A DNA stretch of 64,000 nucleotides, taken from Diospyros lotus (Eukaryota; Streptophyta; Magnoliopsida; Ericales; Ebenaceae). Below are positions 21,174-33,948 of the stretch, piece after piece (positions within the stretch are counted from its first letter, which is position 1; the number at the start of each line of letters is the position of its first letter). Position numbers and translations under genes: made by a program. The stretch lies in contig NC_068346.1 in assembly GCF_014633365.1 (NCBI RefSeq), forward strand, positions 13,847,030 to 13,911,029, written 5' to 3'. The notes beneath the pieces were generated by a model. That model was not told where the DNA came from. It searched no databases and was given only the letters and a program-made list of their open reading frames with translations.

Positions 21174-21347
21174 ATGGACATATACGAGTCCAATGGCCTG
21201 TCATGGGCTGATCAATGGGACCCTGAGCCTCTGCCCCCTCCATCCTCAGAGAACGACAAGAAGGGGAAAGATAAGAAGAACAAATCTGGCAAAAAGAAAC
21301 TGAGTCTCCAATGGGTGAAGGATTTTTGCAAGAAATCTCGGAAATAA
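21174..21347 (+). CDS. Small conserved plant protein with LSWADQWD motif (57 aa)
   Basis: A single-exon ORF of 57 residues starting at ATG 21174 in good context (GAGATGG). It opens MDIYESNGLSWADQWDPEPL, then has a proline stretch, a Lys-rich acidic/basic middle and a basic end (WVKDFCKKSRK). I recall a family of short, uncharacterised plant proteins sharing the N-terminal SWADQWD block and a Lys-rich tail, but I know no function. An upstream in-frame start at 21099 would add 25 residues of unconvincing sequence, so I take the internal ATG. No signal peptide or membrane segment is visible. Confidence 0.7.
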   Translation: MDIYESNGLSWADQWDPEPLPPPSSENDKKGKDKKNKSGKKKLSLQWVKDFCKKSRK

Positions 21348-22716
21348 AATCTAAATATGATTGATTTCATGCTTTAGAAGCTGCCTTGTTATCTAAAGAA
21401 TTTCAAGTCGCCTTCCTTCAAAACTATCGATGTCTTATCTTCCAAACAATCATATGGTTCTTGTCATTTACTTGTACCCGTAAAGTTGTATCAAATTTAA
21501 TCTGTTGTTTGAATGGATGCCAAAAAGGCAGAAAGTCTCCCAAATGAGACATTTCTTCTGCCTCCACCAGGAATTAATCCCCTTTCACTCCCAAAGAAAT
21601 TTGAGAACTTTATCACTTGCGTCTTATCACTTGCATCATACTCTAGAATCTTGATTTTTTTTTTTTTTTTATAATAGAGTTGCATTAAATACTCAATTCT
21701 CAACCCGTAACTTATTGAATTATACAACATGACTTCTAAATAACATGACTAACAAGCTAAAATACATATAACCCCACCCCCACATAGTGTGATAAAAGAC
21801 TAAATATATTACTGTTCATAAGTTTAGTAAATAATAAGGTTGAATCGCTCTCTTCCTCTCCTTCATTGGCTCATTTTCTGATTTATTGACTTTTTTTTTT
21901 TTTTTTTCTGCTTGTTGATTTCGTGGTTCATACAGTGGCTTCCTGTAAAGCTAACAAGCGCAATTAAAAATGGGCGGCCTCTTTCTAATTCTTGTTCCCT
22001 CAGAAGAGCAAAACACATTCAAGCTAGCAATTGTTGGGCCAATTGTTATCCAGCCTCCCAAAATTGTGACAAAAGCACAATCCAAGCAAACACATATCCA
22101 AACGCATGGACCTGTAAAGATCCTCTCTATTAAACAAAATGCAAGACAAGCTCCTCTGTAAATTCAAGCCTTTGCATTGTAGAACATCACTTTGGCACGA
22201 GGATCACTTTCGAAGTAGAACTACTTTGAAACTTATTTCCCTGTGCGAAAAGCTTCCTACAAATCCAAATGGTCTGGTCGCCTTAATTTGGTCCTTTTCC
22301 TATGTGATTAACACAAAAACACTTCATATGTTCAAATTTACTGGGGATTCAAAAGAAAGGCTTTGATTATTGGGGGAAGTTAACTCAGCATTTAAATTGT
22401 CACAGGAGGCAACAGGAGTTACCTTCTACCCAGGTTCCATCCCATCCTGCGCCTTCCCCATGCTATCAATCCAAGTTATCAACAAAAGAGTCCAATACTA
22501 CTACATGCAAGTTGCAACTCAAGACAATAAAATGGCAGGGTTCCTAAGGCATCAAATGAACTCAACATGGCATGACACCAATAGAACGGCATGCCGCCAA
22601 AATTTTAGTCCCTCATTTCAAACACAAAAAGAAAAAAAGTATAGCAAGTCAATCTTTATAGAAAATTACTGGTTATTCTACCTTCTGTTTTTGGATAAGC
22701 AAAGGTTATTCTACCA
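21348..22716. other. Intergenic region between the two converging genes; SRP72 3' UTR at right
   Basis: Contains the 3' end of the small gene, T-rich tracts (21654-21670, 21891-21907) and, on the minus strand up to 22716, the likely SRP72 3' UTR. No further coding sequence can be supported. Confidence 0.5.
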
Positions 22717-25700
22717 TTAATTTCTTGATTTCTTTCTGGATGACTTAGAGGGCTTGGGTTGCTCTGCACCAGCATTCTGCGTCCCTACTTTGGACGAGGT
22801 TTGGTTTGATTTTGTGCTGGTATTGGCAGCCTCTTTTGCCACAGCACCTTGAGAACCCCTCACCTGAGCCGCTCTCTTATCCTTTCTCTTTGGCCTGTAG
22901 CTAGACCTCTCCCGCTTAGGTAGCCACCGTTCTGGATCCGGTGGGGGACCTGGGTTTGCAGGGTCAAAACCTTTTGGGTACCTTGGCTTTCTCTTTCTCT
23001 TCTTCTTTGATTTATCCTTAACCTTTACTTCAAACGGATCGGTTACCCCCACATGAGGCCCATTTTCAATGTGCTTTGCACCAGAAGTCTTCTCCAAGCT
23101 ATCTACGTCAACTGCCTTCAGACCAGGTAGTGGTTTCAACTGCTTCTCATAAGCTTCTGCTTTTTCAATATCTGAATGGGCAGCTGTCTTAACTAGCCCG
23201 ACCAAAGCTTCAATACTGCCGTGGCTTTTGACAAGCTCCTCATATAACTGGGCAGCCTCTTCCTTTCGCCCATGCTTAAGTTTAAAGGAGGCTGCTTCCT
23301 GCATGATAACATTGAGCTTGTTATCTTCAGCCATGGCATTTGACCAGCAGTGAATTGCAGAATCAAACACAGCAACTGCTCCCTCAATATCTCCAGCACG
23401 CTCTTTAAGTGACACAAGGGTGGCAACAGTGGCAGGCAGGTGTTGAATGTCAGGTATTTTTGCCAGGGACTCAGCTGCTACTTGAGGGTGGCCTGCACCA
23501 GCAGCAACCTGTGCCCTAGAAAGCAGAAGAATCTTTGACTTATCAGGGACCTTTTCTGCAAATTGTCCTAGTATTTCTTCAGCTCTTCCAGCCTTGTTCT
23601 CTCTCACCAACAATGCAGCTTGTAACAGTATTGGCAGCACACTTTCAGGAAACAGGTCACGAAGCGCAGAAACAAGTTCCCGAGCCTGTATTCATCATTG
23701 TAAATAAGAATTTACAGAAAAACGAAGACATGCAAGAAAAAGAGAAAGCCAGGAGTTAAGAAACATGGAAACAAATGCATGTTAAATTTAACACCTGATC
23801 CATCCTATTTGTGTGAAGTAGCAGAAGCACACGGTTTGTGTATATTGCTTCCCTTTGCCTGGGTGAAAGTTTCAAGTCAAGCCCACGGGCAAGTTGGAAG
23901 CTCTGTGAGCCACTTTCTTTCTCTATTAACCGATCAAGTTTCCTTAGGCTGTCAGAGACATCCTTTGGACCCTTCAATGATACAAGGTTATTGATTGCCA
24001 CTGCAAGTGATGATTCATCCGCCAGATTTCTCTTTATAAAATCTGTGTAAGCTTCAATGGCTTCTTGTGCATGGCCCAGGAACTGAAGAAACAAGCCAAT
24101 TTTGATAAATTGACGAGTGTATATAATCAAATGAAGAATATAACATGTTCTACCTGCTGCACATATGCCAACTGAACAGTTATGGGAGCCAATTCGATCT
24201 CTATGTCATCATCAGCCCAATTCTCTTCCATTAGTGTCTCCTGACCAATTCTGTCAAAAATAAATAAACATAAATATAAATAAAATGTTTCTTCAAATAT
24301 GTAGGACAACTAAATATTAGGAGGTTCCAATTCAAGAAAAACATAGCTAATGTAGATTTTGAAACATAACTAAGTGTAGACTACGCCCAAACAATAAGAG
24401 TCTGGACTACAATTGAGATGGTAATTAATTAGTAATTCTAACACAGGTTCACAGTGGTATTGGAGTCCGGTCAAGTTCACAAAGCAAAGCATATGTTTTA
24501 AGTAGGCCCATCAACCCCCCCACCCCCAAACACACACACACAAAAAAAAGAAATCCCCCTAAAAATTTCCCAATCTTTTAACAACCAACAAAAAGAGGCA
24601 TCGGGTAACTTGGGATGCTGAAGAAAGAACTTTTTAACAGGGTAAGCCTACCTCCTTTCGATAAATATTGTGGTATCACAACACAAGCCTATTCTTATCT
24701 AACACCAATGTAAAAGGACCAGATCTACAACCCGAAGATGCAGCCACCTTTTCAATATTAACCACATTATCAATAAGAATAATCTCACCTTTAGAGCAAT
24801 TAACAAGCAAACCAAGCACTGCCTTGGAACATAGAAATGCACACCTTAAAGTGCATAAAGCTTTAATTCTCACAACACCAACCAGGCAAAATAAACGTTA
24901 AGTCAATTGAAATACTACACACACAAAACAAAGAGTGCACGTCTACCATTATAAACACTACCCATGGTTCCTTTTCTCATATCTAAAAGACATGAACTTA
25001 CTAAACAAAACAAGTGTTTTTATTAACCAATGAGAATGGTAAATCAGCTTTTCAAAATATAAGCATGTGTTATAAATTATAATTTACCCTACATTAGAGA
25101 GGAAGTGAATATTACAGTTCAATGCACAAAACAGCATGCCATGAAAGCCTTATGATGCCTAATGCATATCTGCTTCAGTCTGAAAAAAGAGTTCCTTAGA
25201 AGGAATTGTGCTTTCAAGCAGCTTACAGACAGTTGTGGAAGACAAACAGATAGATATTGGGAATTCACAAGGCATATATTTTTTTAGATTGTCTGTAAGA
25301 GGCATGCAACAAAAGCACTGATGATGAATTAATAAGATAACCAGAAGAGACCATTTTTCTTTTACATGGCAAGACATTGTAAGCACAACAAATACTTCAC
25401 AGTTCACACAACTACCATTTCCATGCTTGTACCTTTACAGGAACTAGGAACTTTATAAAAGGTTGCATCCAAACAAAAGATCCACAAAATGAATACTAAT
25501 CACAGAGGAAAGACAGCTAAAAGTCTAAGCAACAAATAGTGACAGCAGCACCATAGGGGCCAGCAATAGCAAAGCAGCAACACAACAGATTATAAAAATA
25601 ATAATTTATCTTTTGAAATTAGAAAGTAAAATGGAAATTCTAATCAATTTCCACAAGTTGTAGTCGCTCACCTTCGAGCTGACAGTAGGAGTTGCTCTGC

Positions 25701-26024
25701 CTCTGTATAATTGTGCCTTTCAATCAATGAACAAGCTGTGTTGTATGCCAACTCAAAGCTGCTAGATGCTTTAACTCTGAGCGCCTCCATCACTCCTTGC
25801 ACCTCAGAAGCCCTCCCAGCAGACACTAAACCAGCGATGAGATTTATCTCCAATGACTCTATTTTGGATTTCTGAAGCTTCTGATAAATATCTAAAGAAG
25901 CATCCATTTTTCCTAGACGAAATAGAATCTGAGATTGCAACATCATGGCTGCAGAGTTTCCCTCTTGGGCTTTCAATGATTCTAAAGCTTCATTTAGTTT
26001 ATTTTGTCTGTACAAGCAGTATGC
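22717..26024 (-). CDS. SRP72: Signal recognition particle 72 kDa subunit, exons 3-6
   Basis: Minus-strand exons 26024-25672, 24250-24154, 24082-23795 and 23685-22717. All junctions have GT/AG, and phases join to exons 1-2 at 46997-47393. The full CDS is 1986 bp, or 661 residues, normal for plant SRP72. Residues from about 95 to 500 form TPR-like helical repeats (AYCLYRQNKLNEALE, then EEAAQLYEELVKSHG late in the array) that bind SRP68. The C-terminal third is Lys/Arg-rich and holds the SRP72 RNA-binding motif (residues about 573-604), with PRYPKGFDPANPGPPPDPER and WLPKRERSSYR. SRP72 with SRP68 anchors to 7SL RNA in the particle that delivers nascent secretory proteins to the ER. The tail ends SRKKSRN. 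Confidence 0.97.
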
Positions 26025-26579
26025 CTATTCAGAAATGACAGAAGACAACAAAATAACATCATCAGTAGAGGAATTATAGCATCCCACCCTTTAAGATAAA
26101 ACAGATACAGCTATACACAAAACTGACAACAATGGTTCAATTTGAGAAACCTATCATCAAATAAATATATGATTAAAGACGATTCACATATTTTCATTTG
26201 TGCATATTTGAGAGGCTGCTGACATAATTTTGGTTCCTTTATATCACTTAAACTAAAGGTGGAGTTATTCAATAATGCTAAAAAGAAAGAACAAAGAACA
26301 AAAAGATAAAGGAAGGAGAATAAGTTAAAAGAACAATCTGGTCATACATGTTAGCACAAGATTGCCATGAAAAATAAGAATGCATCAAGTTATACTCTAG
26401 AAACAATGCACACCTCCAATTTAGATTTTCTCAACTAGTAGCTACTTTTGAGAAGGATTCTCAAATAAAAATAATAAAATGTCTGGTTCTTTCATGCTAC
26501 ATGAATTTTTTTGGCCAAATGTATAGCTCGCCAAGCAAGCTTTTAATCACACCAATTCCTTTCAAGTAGAGCTGATTTA

Positions 26580-26975
26580 TAAGTAACCTCGTCATAAGCA
26601 GGCCAGAGCTATAATAGGGTCAGAGTGGTTCTCAAGAACTTGGGTGTATACTTACAGGAGAGCAGTGGTTGTAGCAGATTAGTTCCCAGGGGGGTAGAGC
26701 AGTTAGCAGTTATTTCTTTGTTATAACTGAAAAACTGCATAAGGAGTAGCTATATAAAGCTACTTGAGAACTCTATTGAGGTTATAGAAGAAATAAGAAA
26801 TCTGAAATTCTTCTCTCTTCAATTCTCTCTCTATTCTCTCTGTTTCTCCCTAATTTCTCTCAGTTTTCGCCCTCTTCTTTCTCTTTCCCTCTCTCGTTCT
26901 ACATTCTGTTCTTCATCATACCCTAAGTCAGGACAGGATCCTGACAGTGGTCTCAGCAAAACTGCAATGCAATAA
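26580..26975 (+). repeat. LTR-like remnant
   Basis: Ends with a CT-rich leader followed by TGGTCTCAGC (26947-26956), which resembles a decayed initiator-Met primer site. It contains a TATA-like CTATATAAAGC near 26750. No partner LTR is recognised. Confidence 0.4.
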
Positions 26976-27142
26976 TGTCAGAAAAACACAAGGGAGGTAG
27001 TAATCATGACTGCAAAAGACAAACACCAGGAATGGAAGACACAAAGTGTTTGCTGTAAAGTGCTATAATGAGAAAGAAGGCAGGGACTTGAATGAAGTAG
27101 GTATTATTTCCAGTTTAAAACGTTGCTCCATATAGGTGTTGC

Positions 27143-27640
27143 TTGTCATGGTTGCTGTATAACATTTGGAAACAGCAATCTGATGTCAAGACAGCATTCC
27201 TTCATGGTGAGCATAAAAACAAACTTACTAGAATCAGCATATCATTGATCCAAGTACATAGAGCCACGTGTGTTCCCCCAAAAAATATCATTATAAAGCT
27301 TCCAGATGGTTATTTTGTGCATTTCTCATTCCATGTGGATGAGGTGCTCATTGTAGCCAAGGATATGTCTAAGATTGATAGGTCGGATGCTTGACTTAAT
27401 GGCAAGTTTCAGGTGAAAATATAGGCTGTGGAAGAACAGATTTTGGGCATGTAAATTCAAAGACAGGAAAGTTGTAATTGCACAAGTAGATCAGAAACTT
27501 TTGACTAAAAGAAGACCCCAGGGTGTGGACCTACAGCAAGGTAAAGAGCAAGCTTATTTTCATTATATAGAAAAAGTGAGGTGATAGGTTGACTCTTCTA
27601 CTTACTTGGAGGCTCTCCTATGGGTCAAGGCAGGATGATC
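27143..27640 (+). pseudogene. Decayed copia reverse transcriptase fragment
   Basis: Short blocks of copia RT can still be read: SDVKTAFLHGE near 27180, and KLPDGYFV followed by FHVDEVLIVAKDMSKI near 27330, which is the remains of the YVDD catalytic region. Then ILGM-type residues follow with many stops. It is too damaged to assign to a family. Confidence 0.6.
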
Positions 27641-28784
27641 AAGGCTGGATGCCTAGCTTCTATCTGATTGAAAAGAGGGATAACGATTGAGGAAAGGCCC
27701 TTTTCCTATCCCCAGCGGACTTCATTCCTTCCCTCTAGTTCATTAAAAAAGGCAATTTTCGGTGCTCATATTGGGTTGTTGCTTTGTGGTGTCATTGCAA
27801 TGGCAGTTAGCATGGTGACCCCTACCAGCAGGAAGACAGTCAAAAGACGCCAAAGGGTGTATCACTGACAACAGTCTCCACGAGTGGCTTGTTAAAGTAT
27901 CCAATATGTCTAAGGTGTGGCAATCTCAACTAGTTGGATGGCTTTGGTTATAGTTAACCACTGCTTGTCCCATTCCCAGTAGCGCTACTTTCATGTTCAA
28001 GAAAGAAGATGTTCAAGCTCTCACTCAAATCAAAGGAAGATCCAGTTGACTTGCTTTTTAAGTTTATCTTGAAGTTGTAAGTGCAGATTTTATGGTTATA
28101 AATTAATATAATCAATAGGATTAATTTCAGAGTAGTTCTAATTGTTTTAAAGTTTATCGTGGCCATAAAATGGCATGTCAAAGCATTATGGAATTTTAGT
28201 TGTGATAATGGACAAAAAATGAAAAAATTAATTCCCAAATAGTCTGAACCATTTCTCTCTCTCCTCCTCTGCTCCTTCATCTTCTCTACCTTTCTCTTCT
28301 ATCTTCTCTTTTCCCACTTCTTGTCCTCTCCCTCTTCTATTCCTCTATCAGTTTCACATTAAACTTCATAGCAGAGAGAGAAAACTTCAATGCATTTCAG
28401 CTAGTGAAATGCCCAGCAACACCAAATCATCTCCTTCATACCCAACTGCTTGCTGCAGTTCTTCTTCTCAGTCACAAAAAATGTCCACATACACTGTTAC
28501 TGCAACCAGAACATCCTAACACTGTTGTTTTAGCTGATCACATAATCTCTTCGCTTGGGTGTTGTTATGTGATCACCAGAGCAATAGCCTGATGGAAGAG
28601 ACAATGTAATACTTTAAACCTTTTTTTCTTTTTTGGCGGTACCAAATCTGTAACTGGAATAAGGGCCTACCTTTGAATTTTATCAACCTTGCCTAGCTCA
28701 AACCTTGATTCAAGGCCTTAAATCCATCAACCATTTTTTCCAAGCCAAGTGAAGGGGAACAGCCAGAACATTGTGACAGATTGA
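27641..28784. other. Unassigned intronic debris
   Basis: Mixed sequence with a CT-rich tract at 28250-28350. A Ser/Thr-rich open stretch at 28404-28592 has no recognisable domain. No feature is supported. Confidence 0.4.
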
Positions 28785-29010
28785 AGAAGAAGATTATAAT
28801 AATTGAGAGAGAGAAGAAGAGGTTTGACAAGAGAAGAAAATCCGAGAGAGAGAGAGAGAAATCAGTTGTATTGAATATTAATCAAAACCATAAATCTCTT
28901 ATTAGATCATAAGCCTATTTATAGGCCGAACTCTAACTAAAAGGCAACTACCCTACCTACAATTATCTTAACAAAATAATTAAAAGATAAAATCTAATAA
29001 AAACTAACAG
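28785..29010 (-). repeat. LTR-like fragment (- strand)
   Basis: On the minus strand two CTATAAATAGG-type TATA motifs (about 29010 and 28925) are followed by a (CT)n leader at 28845-28860, as in an LTR promoter and leader. Ends are not defined. Confidence 0.3.
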
Positions 29011-29019
29011 CCTATTTAT

Positions 29020-29345
29020 AGATGGAGAGTGCTGAAAGAGCATTTGAGAACATGAAGAAGAGAATGAAGAAAACTCCAGTAATGTGACTTTGTTACATTT
29101 TGACCTCCCGAAGGTGTTTGAAGTGGGGTGAGATGTATCGGTATAGGCATAGGATGATTTCTTAGCGATAAGTGTTACCCTATTGCTTACTTTAGTGAGA
29201 AATTGAGCAAGGCTAAAAAAATGTTATCCATCTATAGCAAGAAAGTATATACCACATCGCAAGTTTTGCACCATTGATGCCACTACTTGTTATCTTAAGA
29301 ATGTATTCTCCGTTCTGATCATATGGCTCTTTGTTTTCTTAACTC
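29020..29345 (+). pseudogene. Decayed Ty3/gypsy RT-RNase H fragment
   Basis: Across two frames one can read AFENMKKRMKKTPV, then YPIAYFSEKLSKAKK and IYSKKVYTT, and later RSDHMAL. These match the connection and RNase H part of gypsy Pol. Multiple stops and frameshifts show it is old. It lies just left of the intact copia copy. Confidence 0.6.
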
Positions 29346-29603
29346 TTGAAAAAAAAGAAGAACCATGTGTATGGTCATTGGACTGGGTATTCGCAAGCAA
29401 TTCCTTTATCTTAAACCATAGGTCAAAAGTTGAGAATAAAGTAATTGATTCCCTTGATAGAAGCATGTCCATGTTTTTAACATAAGTGTTCTAGGGGTTG
29501 AGAGGAGCAAAGAACATAAGGAAAGAAATAGAGAGAAGAACAAAATTGAGAACCTGAGAAAAGAATAGGAGAAGAGAAAAGAAAAAGAAAGAGAGGAAAC
29601 CAA

Positions 29604-29868
29604 TGTAAAATATCAGAAACCCTAGGAGAGAAGATCGACTAAAGAAGAGAAGAAATAAGCGAACAAGAGGAGAGAAAAATTATACTAACTTCATAATTCA
29701 GATTTCAAAATAATCCACCACAAACAAACAGACAGCTTTGCTGTTTATATAGAAAACAGCTAAAGCTTTACAGCAACATACTAAAACGCGCTAAGGCAGC
29801 TTAAATTAAAAACACACAGCAAGCTACCAAGCTACAATATAAACTACTGTATACAAAGTACTTTAACA
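29604..29868 (-). repeat. Copia 3' LTR (left copy)
   Basis: 265 bp, TG...CA ends, next to a minus-strand polypurine tract at 29869-29880. Its pair is 41724-41988. Confidence 0.95.
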
Positions 29869-29875
29869 TTCCCCC

Positions 29876-31191
29876 TCAATTAGAACTCTCCTGAACTATA
29901 AGCTGCTGCCCACAAGATGCTGTAACATTCCCCCTCAATGAGAACTCGTCTGAACTGCCACCCTTGTGCACTGGAGAAAATTTTAAGCCAAGTTTATTAC
30001 ACAAAAACTGAAAACGAGCCTGAGAGAGCCCTTTTGTAAAAACATCAGCAATCTGGTGTTCTGTAGGAACATATCTGATCTCTATTTCATCCTTTTCAAC
30101 TTTTTCTCGAATGAAATGAATATCAAGCTCTATATGCTTAGTTCTCCCATGAAAAACTGGATTTTCAGCCATACTCTTAGCAGCCAAATTGTCAGTCCAC
30201 ACAATAGGTTTAGAAGGAATAGAATCTAAAAATCCCAGCTCAGAAAATAAGGACTTCAGCCATAATAATTCTGTTACACCTTGAGCAATGGCACAGTATT
30301 CAGCCTCACTAACTGATCAAGCAACCACTGTTTGTTTTCTAGAATCCCAAACAATCATATTACAACCAAGAAAGGCAAAAAACCACTGGTGGAGCGCCTT
30401 GTAACCTTACACCCTTCATGATCTGCATCGGTGTATACTGAAAGAGCTAAACTACCAAGTGAGGGAGAGAAGAAAAGACCATAACCCACCATGCCTTTCA
30501 AATATCTAAGCATCCGTTTACAAGCAACCCAATGCTGGACTTTAGGAGATGCCAAAAACTGATTTAATCTATTCACCACAAAGGCAATATATGGCCGAGT
30601 GAATGTCAAGTATTGAAGAGAGCTAATTAGAGTTCGATACAAAGATGGATTAGAAAATAGTTCACCTTCATTTGTAAGAGAAAATGCAGAAGTTGCAGGA
30701 GTTGCACAAGGCTTACAGTCATACATATCAGCTTTCTTCAACAAATCCATGGTGTACTTGGTTTGGGTTAAGTAAATTCCATCTGAATTTCGAAAAGCTT
30801 CAAACCCTAAGAAGTAATTGACTGAACCTAGTGTTTTTAAGGAAAAAGTGCTGTCCAAATCTCTAATACAAAGCTGAAGAGCAGCAGAATCTGATCCAGT
30901 TATCAGAATATCATTAACATAAACCAAAGCAAATAAAACATAAGAGGCAGTCCGTTTAATAAAGAGAGAAGCATCAAAAGTAGCTCTTGTGAAACCCCAA
31001 TTCTGAAATGCAGATTTCAACTTTACATACCAAGCACGAGGTGCTTGTTTTAAACCATAGAGGGATTTCTTTAATTTGCAAACATGAGAGGGTTATCTAG
31101 AATTCACAAAACCCTCAGGTCGAATCATGTAAACAATCTCTTCCAAGTCTCCATTTAGAAAAGCATTATTAATATCAACTTGTTGTATATC
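29876..31191 (-). pseudogene. Copia RT C-terminal half and RNase H
   Basis: Resumes the RT exactly where the gypsy inserted: [18 protein letters not shown], then KKSLYGLKQAPRAW near 31060, followed by the catalytic region YVNDILITG (normally YVDD, so one Asp is Asn). Next come the DLLKKADM and SLQYLTFTRP blocks and YTDADHEGC of RNase H. A stop after GFVNSR near 31095 and further breaks near 30350-30210 interrupt the frame. RNase H ends with MWTDNLAAKSMAENPVFHGR (from 30202) and KHIELDIHFIRE. Confidence 0.88.
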
Positions 31192-31196
31192 CCAAC

Positions 31197-31770
31197 TGAT
31201 GCGGTCACCAATCAAAACTTGGCCCAAGGCCGACCCAACCAAACCGGAACAATATCACCAAAATAGTAGTGCCATAATGTTATTTTAATACTTCTTAGGT
31301 TTTAGAACTCTACTTAATTTAGGATTCTACTTTATATTTCTACTTAATTTAGGATTCTATTTCTTGTTTCTACTTGATTTAGGATTCTACTTTATATTTC
31401 TACTTGATTTAGGATTCTATTTCTTGTTTCTACTTGATTTAGGATTCTACTTCATGTTTGATTAGGATTTTATTTTTATTAGGATTCTAGTTAACTTCTA
31501 TTTATGATTTATTTCTATTATGATTCTAGTTGGATTTTGTTTTCCAAATATTAGATGGATTTGGATTGGCTAAATACTATAAATATGCCTAGGATCTAGA
31601 GTTTGTAATCAAGTTTTAATCAATCAAATTTCAGCAACCTATTTGGGTTTTCTTAGCAAAACAGTCTTATTTTTGCGTCTTCTTGAAAGCCAAGCTTCGG
31701 CCATTGAAGTTTGCTCTTTCAAGGGTTTATTTTGGTGTGTTTTTTCATACACGCGCTACACGCTACATCA
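31197..31770 (+). repeat. Gypsy 5' LTR with internal tandem repeat
   Basis: 574 bp. Tandem TACTT(A/G)ATTTAGGATTCTA units lie at 31310-31450. TATA-like CTATAAATATG is at about 31579. The same LTR family occurs as the pair at 38060-38513 and as a solo LTR at 42870-43350. Confidence 0.93.
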
Positions 31771-31802
31771 GGTGGTATCAGAGCAGTTAATCAACCAATC
31801 CG

Positions 31803-33948
31803 ATGGCCAATCTTGAAGGTAACGGTAGCAACCAGCCTCGTGACGGTGATCAGGGGTTATCCGCAGTTTGGAGAGCAATCGAAGAACAGCTGGAAGTAAC
31901 TCGTACTATCTAGCAGCGATTAGAGCAACATAGCAACCAATTGGGCACCTTACTACGAGTTGATGATGACAAGAACTTGAATAATGGGGTGAATCAAGCC
32001 GGAGCGGGAAGACCACCCATTAATCATGTCCTTATTAATCCTAGAAGACTAGTGATTGAAGATAGCAACGAAGAGGATGATTTTGGTCGAGCAATAGCTA
32101 ACCCTAGTGGTAGAGGGGTTAGGAGGAATGCGCATCAGCACAACCACTGGGGCAACGATGAGTATAAACTAAAAGTTGATATTCCCACCTTTAATGGAGA
32201 TCTTGATATTGAGGGGTTCCTAGATTGGATCACTGAGATTGACCGTTTTTTCGAATACATGGAGATCCCAGATGAACGACAAGTAAAGTTAGTGGCTTAC
32301 AGGTTGAAAGGCGGTGCATCTGTTTGGTGGGAGCAATTAAGAGAAACGGGATTGAGGGAAGGCCGACTGCCAGTTCAGACATGGAGACAAATGAAACAAC
32401 TGTTAAGAGATAGGTTTTTGCCCCCTGACTATGAATAATATATGTTTGAAGCTTATCAAAGATGTGCACAGGGAATGAAGAGTGTGAATGAATATACCTC
32501 TGAGTTTCTGCGATTGGCGGAGAGAAACCAATTGTCAGAAAGTGACAATCAACAAGCAGCTCGTTACTTGAATGGATTGAAGCCTACTATTCGTGATAAA
32601 ATTGGGGTTCAGATGGTTCTGAGTGTGCAAGAAGCAAGGAACTTAGCTTTAAAGGCTGAGTTAATGTTGAGTGAGAGATCTCGTAATGACAACTATCATC
32701 GGTATAGTGGGAATGAAAATAAACAACCAGCTTTTGATAAAGGCAAGTCAGTTCAAGGAGCGCAACCCTCCAATCCACCCCATACAACAACCCTAATAAG
32801 GCTACAACGGGGGAAAACATTCGAGGTACTACTACTAATTTTCCAAAATCCCCTAATCCTTATGCAAAGCTTATTCTTTTAAAATGTTTCAAGTGCAATG
32901 AGGTTGGGCATTGATCTAGTGATTGTCCAAGGAGGAAAACAGTTAACATTGTAGAAAAGGAAGAGGAAGATGTTGCTGAAGAGGAAGTATATTGCGGGCC
33001 TGATAGGGAGGATGAAGAAGAAAATTATGGACATGGGCAATATACTTGTGTAGTAAGGAAGTTAATGCTATCTCAAAAGAATGAAGATACTACTCAACGA
33101 CATAAGTTTTTTCGCACGAGATGTACGGTGAAAGGAAAAATCTTTGAGTTGATTATTGATAGTGGAAGTCAGGAGAACATCATAGGAAGAGACGTGGTGG
33201 CAAAGATGCAGTTAACTCCTGAAAAACATCCAAGCCCTTACATGATTGGATAGATCAAAGAAGTTGGTGGCATACATGTGGATGAACGTTGCAGGGTGCC
33301 TTTTTCTATTGGTAAGTACTCCGATGAAGTCTATTGTGATATTGTTGATATGGATGCTTGCCATATTTTATTTGGGAGGCCTTGGCAATTTGATGTGGAT
33401 GCTAAGCACTCAGGTCGGAAGAACACATATCAGCTTGAAAAAGAAGGTGTGCGTTATACTTTGTTACCCATAGTGGAAAAGAATCAAACCAAAGCTTCTA
33501 AAGTGGAGCTTGATTTCGAAGATTATGTTGTCCCAGCAACCTCAACGTTTGCAAACTCAGGTCTGATTTATGCTGCTAACATGACAGAAACTCCAAGGTT
33601 CTTGACTCATACTGAGGTATTTTCCAATCCCGATGGCTCAAGCATTGCCTCGCAACCCAAGGATGGTGGTGTTTCTTCTGATCGACTTGCGACTGTAAAG
33701 GAGATGGAGGTCATGGTAGCAAATCCTTCTACAGTTTATTCAAGCTCTGACATGGTTGAATCTAAGGCAATAAGAACATATTCACCTTTGCAATTGCAAA
33801 AGCAAGATGGTCACATGGGTCTCTTTGTGGATAGGGGTGTTGGATCTCCTAGGCTAGTTAACTCAATTGCTGCTATAGCTGATCAAGTGCTTAGACCAAA
33901 TGAGGATTCAAGCATCAAGATTTTAAGTGATGGAGAGACTGCTGATAG
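31803..33948 (+). pseudogene. Gypsy gag and protease (broken)
   Basis: Gag starts at ATG 31803 and holds the gag domain ([17 protein letters not shown], then [15 protein letters not shown] and [15 protein letters not shown]). In-frame stops lie at 31911-31913 and 32436-32438. A frameshift before 32885 precedes the zinc knuckle CFKCNEVGH, whose next codon is TGA. The protease follows with LIIDSGSQENIIG (active-site DSGS, about 33149-33190), a TAG at 33251-33253, then ACHILFGRPWQFD. After about 33500 the frame stays open to the hAT insertion but shows no pol domain. Confidence 0.88.

Noticed and set aside
23193..25038. ORFs on either strand over the SRP72 exons and introns
   Set aside because: They overlap exons that clearly encode SRP72 and show no domain of their own.
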